Below the pieces are notes generated by a model. The model was given only the letters and a program-made list of their open reading frames with translations, was not told the origin of the DNA and searched no databases. The position numbers were made by a program, and so were the translations under genes. From Siderastrea radians (Eukaryota; Cnidaria; Anthozoa; Scleractinia; Rhizangiidae): DNA of 64,000 nucleotides. The stretch covers positions 763,501 to 827,500 of the forward strand of contig OZ024894.1 in the NCBI GenBank assembly GCA_964017195.1, written 5' to 3'. Position 1 is the stretch's first letter; each line of letters begins with the position of its first letter. Positions 45,190 to 56,300 of the stretch are shown in pieces.

Positions 45190-47840
45190 ACTAGTGTTTA
45201 CGTTGATGGAACAAAGACTTGTTTGATGATCCAGATCCGTAATACTTCAAGTATATCAAAACTGATAACAAGACACGAGGTTTTTTTTCACCAGTACTCA
45301 TCTATCCCTTCCTGAAGAGCAAAGCGGAAACCAATTCGCCATTTGCATACTGATTCCTTTTAAAACCAAAATGGAAAACACTCTATCTTCCTGTTCGTGT
45401 ATAATCTAAAGGTGACGTAATGGTCTGATATCCTATGTTTTCAACATTTTTCTACCATATTTGCCCATGGCACCGTGTCTTAAACACTCTGTGTTGCCAT
45501 TCCATTGAGTTGCTAAAATAACTAAAATGGCAGAGTTTTCAGTAGCTAGGTTCATCACATGGCCTTTACGACACATTAAATCTGATAATTATTCTATTAA
45601 ACACCTGTGAAGAGTTTGGATATTGATGATATTGAACAAAAGGACGTTTAAACACAACAAACAGATTATTGAAACTAGGCCAAAAATTATTTTTAAAGCT
45701 TAGTCCGAAACAAGATTAAACGAATACTGTTCCCTTTTCTTGAAGTGTTACGTTTCGACGTTAAAGCTAATTCCCGTCTCAAGTAGTTTAAAATATATTG
45801 TGATACATTTTGCGTGGTTTTCTAAGGTAACAAGGGTTAAGAATGTAGTTGTCTAGGTTGGGTGGTTAAGTAAAAGGTACTATAGTAGCTTATGTAAAAA
45901 AGAATAATTTGAAAACCACATTCCGACATAACTTGAGCACGAAAAACGGTGAAGTGATAAACCGCAATCTCCAAAAAGAGTGTTGAACGTTGGAATGGCA
46001 CAACATCGTAATGATGGGCAAAGTTCCAGGGGCGGGGGTCTAGGGCTCTTTTTTCGAGCATCAGCTGTTACGATGCTAATTGCTTGTTTTGGTTTGCACC
46101 TGACGTCATAAAATTCCTAAAGCAAAACACGCTAGGCCTTCTAAATTTTTATCATCGCTAATGATAATTTTTATCACGTGAAGGAACACCTAAAAATACA
46201 TCTTTTCACAAATTTCCATCTCGGTATCATCCTTTGTAATTAAAATCAGCATCTTGAATTTTCGAAACTGCCGCCCAGTGCGTGACATCAAGATGGCGCC
46301 GTGACAAAGCTGTCTCGTTTGAAAAAAAAGGTCTTTTCTTACGATTTTTGGCAGTTCAAACAGTTAAAGTATTAGGAGAGGTGATATGTAGTAATCTCTC
46401 TCATCGCAAAAGTGAGTTCCAGAATGATGCTTTCATTGATTTCCGGGTGGTGTCCCTCGGAAGTACACCAATATGGCGTCTGCATACTGAGCTCTACGAT
46501 AAACTTGCGTGGAACGTTTCGGCAAATAACTCAAGAACGGTGTACTGCACCGACCTGAGACTTAGAGAAGTTGTTATTTATTAATCTTTTGCAACATTTG
46601 AAATTCTTAGTTTCCTTCATTGCATGGTTTTCATTTTTTTTTTTTGATTGCGTGACAGTGAAAACCGGCAATACTCACTTTAGGGGAACAAACGAAACTG
46701 TTTTCATGATAATTATATTGTTAGCCAAAATCCGATTCCATCCAAGCAACTGTTAAATTTGTTTCCCTAATCTTTGACTATTCAGGATTACAAAAAGGTA
46801 TGTGAGCAAGTGGCTCGAACGATAGCTTTCATCCCAAAAATGGCATTTAAAGTGGTATTTAAAATATAACCGTACTATGCCCGAACACTATTTTATGTGC
46901 ACAGTATTCAAGAGTTAACCGAGCTTGCATCTCTATTAAGTTTGACAGCTAAATGAATTAAAATATTCATATTCTTATGGAACACATTTGCACGTTGCAG
47001 TAATAATAACCACTTAATCGAATTAACGAAAACAAATTCGACCAACTACGTATTGATAAGTTCTATATAACCCACCGAAAAAGATCAGTGATTATTTTGA
47101 TGGAACAAGAGTAATTTGATGAGTCAGATCCGCAGTACGTGAAGTACTTCAAAAATAACCATACATAAATCATTTTCACTAGTACACACTCATCCCTTGT
47201 TCAAATTAGAGGCGGAAGCGAGTCACAATTTGCGTTCTGATTCCTTTAAGTTGAAAGTAGAATATATAGTCTTCCTGTTTTCGTATTGTTGCTTCTAAAA
47301 GTAACTAAACGGTCCTATATTCAATATCCGATATTTTTCACAATACTTGTCTAAAGCACCACGTCGTAAGTATAATAAAAATGTCAGTTTCTTCTGACTC
47401 AATTAAAATGGCCCCTTTGTGCTGCATATGTTACTTGAAATTTAAACGTACATGTATATTCTGAAGAATTTGGATATTGTTGATATGAATTGGACAACAG
47501 AGCAAGAATTCATCTTGAGAAAGTTTAAACGCCACAAAAAGACTATTGGAACTAGGCTACAAATCACATTCAAAACTTATTCAGAGTAAGGTTTAACGAA
47601 TGCTATTTCTTGAAGTATTGCGTTTCGGCGCTCACTGAGCTAATTTCGACACTATGATACACTTTGTGTGGTTTACCTAGATAACGTAGTTACGTAACAG
47701 GCACAATAGTGGCTTATGAAAAAAAGTTGATTTGAAACCAAATTTGGAAATTACGTGAGCACGGAAAGCTGAAAGCAATCAGCCGCCAATCTCCAAAAGA
47801 GATTGAACATTGCTGGTAAAAGAACGTAATGTGACGGCTT
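45190..47840. repeat. Diverged direct duplication upstream of locus 5
   Basis: About 45195-46045 and 47095-47835 align in the same order. Shared blocks are GATGGAACAA, AGATCCG(T/C)A, CTCATC(T)CCTT, GTTTCG(A/G)CG, ATAGT(A/G)GCTTATG and GAGCACG(A)AAA, with CAATCTCCAAAA. The second copy ends about 250 bp before the locus 5 TATA box. No gene is recognised in either copy; an open frame at 46282-46584 between them has no known domain. Confidence 0.55.
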
Positions 47841-48087
47841 GGTGATTTGTTTAAAAAATTATTTAGCTTTAACACAGAGTAACCATTATCATTGTTTGGT
47901 TGTACTAACGAACAAGACTGTGCTGACATTTTATATGCCAGTCTCTATAATTATATGTCCAATTAGTGACGACAGTAAAGTGACAGCCTCGTTTAGTTTC
48001 TAAGGCGTAGTAGTGCCGACGGATGGCCAAAGCGAGTATCCAACTTTCGATTCGGCTAGATTAATATAACAACACCCGAGACTAATG

Positions 48088-48094
48088 TATATAA
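48088..48094 (+). promoter_or_regulatory. TATA box of locus 5
   Basis: TATATAA lies 97 bp upstream of the exon 1 ATG. A start about 30 bp downstream would give a leader of roughly 65 nt. The leader (from CCCAGAAACTGCG to AACAGAGAGAACAAG) is conserved at locus 2, which supports a functional 5' end here. Confidence 0.6.
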
Positions 48095-48184
48095 GTGTTA
48101 CCCAGAAACTGCGAATGTTGTACTACGCTCAGACGTGTCGATAGACTCTACTCTCGGTCGGTCGCACCGAACAGAGAGAACAAG

Positions 48185-50556
48185 ATGAAGTGGGTTGCCC
48201 TTCTTTTGCTGGTAAAGGCAGTTTTCAGCGCTGACAATAATCCTGATGGTAAGCCTTAGTTCTTACTGATTTACAGATAGGATTTTAGGGAAACGTGAGA
48301 GTACCATTTTGAGCTTTCAGTCTCGGTTACTTCTGCCCTCATACCCACAAGGGAAGGTCTTTTCTGAATAGTTTGATTAACTGCCCTCTGTCTCTAAAAG
48401 GAATAAACAAAATAGCCTAGTTACATAGCACCTTTTAAATTGTGAATTGCATGTGTTGAAAGTGCTGGAAGTCGCCGTATCTAGAGATGAACAGCTCCTA
48501 AAGCGTGTTTGTTTTCCTTACATAATTCTCGTGACATTTCCAACAGTTAATCACGCTTGCCATCTTCCTAATGAACGTATTCTCTATAAAAAATCTCGGG
48601 TTCTGCAATAAACCTTATCAATCTTTTTCGATAAAAAATATAACTTTGAGTTGAATCATGGACAGAAAACTGACAGATGCTGGAAAACTTTCAGTGACAA
48701 ATAGAATGTTGCTGGTCCTTCTTGTTTGAATGGTACGGCTAGTAACACGTGATGCCAAAGGTTCATGAATAGCTGTTTAATCCAGCTTTTTGCGTTTTCC
48801 AAGTGTTAAAAAGCACCTTTGTGGAAGATAGAAATGATGAAAAATGAATATATCCTGTAAGCTAGCCAGACGAAACAAAGCAAGACGATATATTGCCTGG
48901 CGAGTGAATATTAACTCACTGTTAAATTCCACGCAAAAGGCTAACACCGTACAGAAATCGCAAACAGAATGCGCGTTTTCTTTGACTTTTGCGATTCTGC
49001 AAGACAACGATCAATTTCAGTTAAAACGGATGTAAAATATAATGTGTTAAAGTGAGGATACAAAATTCCTCTCAGTCCTGCTTAAACAATACGTTTGATT
49101 AATTTGCACTTGATTTAACCCTATTTCGCCTGGGCTTTTTTTGAGTTTCTGAGCCTGTGCCCCCCCCCCCCCTACAGATCTCGAAAAGTATTAACGCTCT
49201 TGTGATGAAATGTGGCATGTATTTAGTACGTCATTAGCTTAACAGATTGGTATTGTGACGTGTCAATTATGACGTGTGATGACGTCATAATGGCGTCACA
49301 AACCCGCCATTTTGAATTTGAGGCCGCCATCTTGGATCCCAAACCTGCAGTCATACAGTTGACAATGACGACATCGAAAAATATATGAATTTGTTCTAGG
49401 AAACATACTTACTCAAAATGAGCACAAAAAAGGAAAGGATTATCTTTTTCTTACAAACTAAGTGTAAAAAACTGAAAAAACGACTGAAAAACGACAGAAA
49501 ATAGTCAAAATACACTCCTGAGAAGACGGTTGCTATGAAAACGTCAATCACCATAGACACGTCATTGACACAGGAAAATATTCTCTGATAAATTTTAGGA
49601 AAAGTCACGAGATTTGGTGATTATTCTGCCAGCCGTTTAAAAGTTATAGTTCGTTAAAGTCAGCGCGGGCACAATGTGCCCCCCCCCCTCCCAGGCTAAA
49701 TAGGGTTAAACGCCAAGTAAATGGTATATAAATAAGCGATGGCAACTCCTTCTGTGTACCAGGACATCTGATCTCTTATTTGCCCCTAACTAGTTTGATA
49801 AAGATCAAGGTAAAAAAAAATCTTCTGATAGGACAATGAAAAACTAACCGTAAAAAATTAATACGGTTAGGCTAGTACATGAGGTTTTGCTGCAAGTCAA
49901 TGTGAAAGGTCAACCAGTCATCTCGGACTGCAAGTGATTTTTATATAACTCGTTTTGGTATTATAGACGTTTTTAACTAAATTTTCGCGCTTATCAGTTT
50001 GGATGCAGACAGAAACACTGGCTGAAAATATATTACTGTGTGTGCCGGTTTATTCTGTAGCGCCTTTGCATTCGCCGCCTACCCTTTATATCAGATTGTG
50101 TTATTTTGTGATGCACTAACATGTCTTTCTCTAAACTGACTGAAAACGTCAAACGGGTGTATATTGGCGTGGGAACTTTCAGTTTAAAGTATCAACCAGA
50201 TTAAAGAAATTTCCACAATAAAGCGTTGCCCACTTTATATAAATCTTTAGGTTATGGACAAGGGCTCAGGCCTTTAGAAAAATGATTAAGTAAGGAATAC
50301 AAATAACATTAAAAATCATTATGCTACTTTCTTGCAGAAAATCGAGGTGTCCATAACCGTAACCTGTTTGAGGGAGACATGATTCTTACACCAGGGCAGC
50401 GTTATAGGGCCGAACATGGAATGAATCCGGATGGTGATGACCGCAAGAGAGGTTCGATTAATTCCGGCAGGCTGTGGCCGGGTGGAGTGGTAGTCTACGC
50501 AATCCAGTCAACACTTGGTAAGTTTTTCACCTCTGATTCCGCAATTGCAATCAATG

Positions 50557-50628
<72 letters not shown>

Positions 50629-53296
50629 CACCAATCAACCAATCAACCAAAACAGCAATTAATCAAACAATCATTCAGCTAATTTGTAATCACAGTGAAT
50701 TCTCAACATAACGACAGTTCACGAACCCTTATAGAACGAGGCCTCGGCAGTAATACAGTAGGTTCTCCACGTGAGACCACCTCTCGTAAGCGACCACTTT
50801 TTCAAAACACGAACATTTTATCACTCAAATGCCTATAGTTGGTTCCTCCCGTAGACAACCACCTCTCATGAGCGACGGCGACTACTTTTGAGCTTGCAGT
50901 TGAAAATTTTCTGCTGTTTAAAACCTCCGGTAAGCACCACTTGACACATACTGCCCTCTCACCGGATCAGATTAAACTGAACAGAGTTTCTTCAAAAAAA
51001 CCAAATTTGGCTCGTTTGTTAAATGTAATATACTCGTCACCCTTCTTCTCCTTTCAAGATACTACACTTGATTTTGGTTTATATGTTTATCTGTGCACAG
51101 ATTAAAGAAAATTATATTAACTCCTAAAACTAGACTTCCTGTGGTCCGGCCTCTCATATGCGACATGCTACTGCAACCGACCACTGTTCAACTGTATTCA
51201 TAATTACCACGCCATTTCTAGTTTCCAATAGATTGTGATTTTATTATTTTCTGTTCTCTAGCTCGAAATTCCAGGGCAATGGCTGCAATAAATGCAGGAA
51301 TGAGAGAATGGACCACGAAAACTTGTATCCGCTTCAGAAGAAGAACTAATGAAGCATCTTACGTCTACTTCAGATCTGGTGCCGGGTAAGCAAAGTCGAT
51401 AATCGCATATTGACCGTAATGCAAGCTATTTGCTCCTTGAATCCGACCTCTAAGGGCAATCAAAGGCCCAAGTGTAGGTGTTTTATATATACGTGATCTT
51501 TCCGCACAGCCGTTAGAATCAGAACTTAGAAACTACAATTTAAAATTTTAAATTGCATTGTCTTTACAAATGAGAAACTTTTTCGTTTTGGCATTGTTGA
51601 ACCACCAATCAGCACTTTCTGCCAAACGTAAGGTTGAATATATCGCGCATTTACTCCAGGGTATCTTCTGAGTTTTGGAAAGACGTCGTGTCTTGGCTGC
51701 GAGGTAACAATATCTGTGTTGAAAACTTAAAAGAAGCAGATCTCATTTTTGGTAAATTTGACGTTAGAGAAGATTTTGTCTTGGTTAATCACATTTTGCT
51801 CCTTGGTAAGTTTTGTATATATTCAATCTGGGAAATGTCCGAATGGAAATGTCCTGGGAAATGTCCTTCAGGAGTTCATTGCCAGGACAAGGCTTATTAA
51901 CAACATTGAACTTCATATTGCCAGGAAAAGGAACAAACTAAACAATCACCTTAACAAGTGGGAAAAGTTAAATAAGAGTCGTTTCTAATAAGTAATATTG
52001 TAAGATTCAATTGCAATCACGTATTACTAAGATATTGGATTGCTATTTATTTATTGCTGTAATAGCTTTTTAGCGCGTTTTGTGTAACTGTAGGCTTAGG
52101 TGTGTATAAGTGTGACTGTGTTTGCTTTACTTTATCAAAGCTCCTTTCTTCCTCTTTTTTTTTCTAACTTTTATTTTGTACGTATTCAAGATATAGAAAA
52201 TCATAAATAAAAATTAATAAATTACAAAAAGTGTATATACGTGAACTAAAAATCAGGAATGATGAAGCTGACTGCTGCACAAACGAAAACCTCTTGGAAA
52301 TGAAAGCAACTGCAATACCACATAACGAGAAACAGACCTGTTACAAACAGCTTTAAACAGCGAAATCTTGGAGTTCATGACACTACCAGACCAGATGTGT
52401 AAATAAAAATCGCTCCGTTTGATCAAAATAATCAGCGTCACTAAAGACAAATTTTAACTGTAAAGAGTCTAGTCTAGTTTTATTCCAAAATATTTAATTA
52501 AATAGGCAAATATATCCGGGAACAATGTCCGTGGCTTATACACTGTATGCCGACTGAAAATGGGAAATAATACAGCGGGATAAAACATTAACCTTTCCTT
52601 CTTTCTTTTGCAGCTGTTCTTCATACGTGGGGAGGACTGGATGGGTTCAGCCTATTACTCTTCAGGGACCGGGATGCTGGATAAGGGGAATTGTGGCCCA
52701 TGAAATAGGTAAATTTCCAATAACCACAGCACCAAACAAAACGTTTGACTTTCTGATAGGCGTTTTGACTTATAAGGACTATTTATGCGGTTAAGAAAAT
52801 GCTGAAAGGATGCCTAGAACGCTACATTAATTGTGGCTCACAGAAATATGTGAAAGGAAACATGCTAATAAGGAGGTTTTGCATAAACAGTTAAGAACAA
52901 CAGAAGAATAAAAATTAGAGATAGTAGTTTCGAATGAAGTTTCAGTGACTTGGTCATCATTTTCAAATTCGTGTATTACTAAAATTAGGCCCCTGCGAGT
53001 CATCGAAACGTCATTCGAAACTACTATCGCTAATTTTTATTCTTAAAGGAAATATAAAATGACAAAGTTGTTTGATGTAGAAAACTGCTGTATTATTTAA
53101 TATTGACTTCCTCGACCGCTTAAAAATAGTTGATGCTTTTCTCTGCTTAGCATGAAATCCATCTAACGGATAATCCTGTTTTGGTGACAAGTTGTAAGTT
53201 CCTTGTGGGAGCACATTAGTGCGCACGACATTTTACTGGTCGTGAAATTTGATGCTTCCATGGCATTCATATTTTGTACTGGTGTACTTTTCACAA

Positions 53297-53343
<47 letters not shown>

Positions 53344-56300
53344 GTTTTTTTTCTTTAAAAAGAGTGTTTTAAAATTTCTGGCGATAACTTTTACATTTCT
53401 GGATAACTGGGTGTGTTGAACGAAACTGAATTTCGGTGACCTAAAAATTTTGGTGTTCGGATATATATGATCTTGATTCTTACAACCAACACAAAAAGTA
53501 CATGTTGAAAATCCTGTTTCAAAATCCAGAAATAAAAGGTTGGGAACGTTTGTATTTTTCAGGCCATGCTCTCGGCTTCTACCATGAGCAATCCCGTCCT
53601 GACAGAGATAACTTTGTCACAATAGTGACCGCTAACATTATACCTGGTAAGTATGGACTTGTTAACAATTAATCACTGTTACTCCTTTTGCTTTCTAATG
53701 TTTCTCTAAGAATGACAACCAAGAATATCTTACCTTTTATCGCCAGCCATGAGGCAAACGTAGATCGAGAGGACTGATAAAAATTATACTTGTATTGGAT
53801 AAAACATGGTAATTCTTCCCAACCGATGCAGATAGCCAACTGTCGAAAAAAGATTTCGATGAACTTTCGACGAGGACAAGTGGTATACTTGGGTACAAAT
53901 TAAATTCCAGAGAAGGAATAATTTTCCAAAGTACAGCAGATCTGCTGCCATAAACCATGTCAGTTACACGCTAGAGGACTCTGGCACTGAAAGGAATTGT
54001 TTAAAGGGATGGTTTGGAATTGAATTGAATTGAATTGAATTGAATTGAATTGAATTGAATTTGGAATTGAATTGAATTTTATGCAATATTTGGAATTGAA
54101 TATAACTCTTGCCGAAAATTTACCTTTGAAAATTTTACGGTCAGTCACAAAAACGTGGTTGTAGGGATAAAGTTTTTCATTAGAATTCTGTTTGTGTGTT
54201 TCGACTCGATGCCTTAAAATACTTTTTTGCTTTCTCATCAACGTTTTTCGTTAAAAAAGCCCTCGTATGTACTAATTCAGTAATCAAAGACTATAATTTG
54301 TGCAAGTAAGCTGCTTACTCAGCAGATTGACGGATGACCAAATTTCGCGTAAGATTTCAACTGATTTTCAACAAAAATTACACCGCATTTATCATCGAAT
54401 TTTTTATTCGACGCGAAGGATTTTGATTCTGGGCAAACACACGAGTTGTCTACTCGCTTCCGGTCGGCTTATAAACAATAGAATCCAATTACTTTACGTC
54501 GACATAGCTTGCACATGCGCTGAACCTTGAAATCCTCCCTTCAAACCAGCTTATTTAGAAGCTGAAGTTTAACGAAGTCAACTCTATCAACTCTTTAAAG
54601 CGTCAATTCAACTTTCTGTGCCAGTGCGGGAACTGGCAGCTAAAGTGGTAAGAATTACAAGAATTCTAACGAGAATTCGTTGTCAGATAGCAATCTGCTT
54701 TTGTTCTGTAAGTTTAAGACGCGTCCTTTAATACTAAAACACAAATCAATTTTATTTATTATTCCTTTAGCTGCGCTTAGGAATTTTAACAAGTACCCCT
54801 CTCGAATTAATTCTCTTGGAACTCCATACGACTTCGGAAGTGTAATGCATTATGGAAGCAGAGCCTTCAGCAGGAACGGACAGCCCACTATACTGGTTAA
54901 GCGGAGAGGGGTAAGACACTATGAAAGAGTGTAAGCTCCTTCGCTTTCAGAATTTGATTGATAGCCTGAGTGGCAGGGGTAGAGACATCTAAACAGGGGA
55001 TGGAAATGGGGTGAGAACTTTCCACAAACTTTGTGAATTTGAAACATAAACTATCAATTCTAGTACTAATTCTCCAACCAAAATCTCTTAATTGGTTGAG
55101 GGATACAATGAACTTAGGGTTTTGTCCTTGGAGTACATCATATTAGTCTCAAAGTGCCTCTGCCTCCCAAATATTTTGGCCACAGCTACTATTGAGGGAG
55201 GGATGGTGGGTTAGTAGTCTCCTTCGCAACCGCTCGGGCCGGAGTCACGCAACGCTCCCCGTCCCACGCGGCTGCTTCAAACCGACATACATTCCTTTCC
55301 CATTGTTTGCGATATTTTTACTTGGACCAATCAGCATCTTGCTATTGTATACGCTGCACCAATCACAGCATAGCTTGGCGTCTTGATGTTTTCTTTCGCT
55401 GAAAAAACCCTTAGCGAAACGCTGATTTAGCTGGGATCATTCGATTGTCGCTGGAAATCGACTTAAATAAATACTCTGAGGACAGCAAATTGTTTGTTTG
55501 TGGAGAGTGTTTTCAGCTGTTGACGAAGTACGAAAGGGCAGCGAAGAAACTTCAAGAAATCAAACAAGCACTTCTCAGTACCTGTAGAAATAGAGAGCAG
55601 CTGAGAGAACTGAGAGACTCGCAAGGGCAGAACGATCCAGAGACGAACAACATTGGAGATGTGCCAGTTAGTGCCTCCGTGTTCTCTGAAACTTCACATG
55701 TTAATTTCGATCCTGCCGGTTGTATTTCTTCTTGTTATCTAGACTTTCTCCAAAGTCCTTCGTGCTTCCGAAAAAACCTCTCAGCTCGACTTGTGTGCTA
55801 GTCTAATTATTATCTTATTACGTGGGCTTCGTCGATGGCCAAAGCATACAATTTATTTGAATAAACGGAATTTCCAAGCATCCCTCTCCGACGTTCGATT
55901 TTGATCCATACTTCTGGGGAGCCAAAGACCACAGAAACCTTTCCCTTTTCAATCAATGTCTCCTTTTTTTCAGTACAAGAGCTAATGCTCGCCGCCGTTA
56001 CTTCTTTTCTTCTCAAATACGCCACTTGATCGTCCACTAGACTAAGCAATTGCAATGGAGACACAACAACACAGATGTGGCTTTGTTGTTTTTCTATATG
56101 GTCGATGACTAAAGGCAAAGCTTGAAATATCAGAGATTTTCCTAGCCCAGTTGGCAAATTACAGCCATGCTCTGTCACGCGTGGACAGGATTTTTGAAAA
56201 TTTGAACGGAGTTTTCAAGTTAACGCGTCGGTTTGTAGTCTCCTTCGCAGCCGCTCGGGCCGCAGTCACACGGAAACAACGAGCTACAAAATATCATTTC

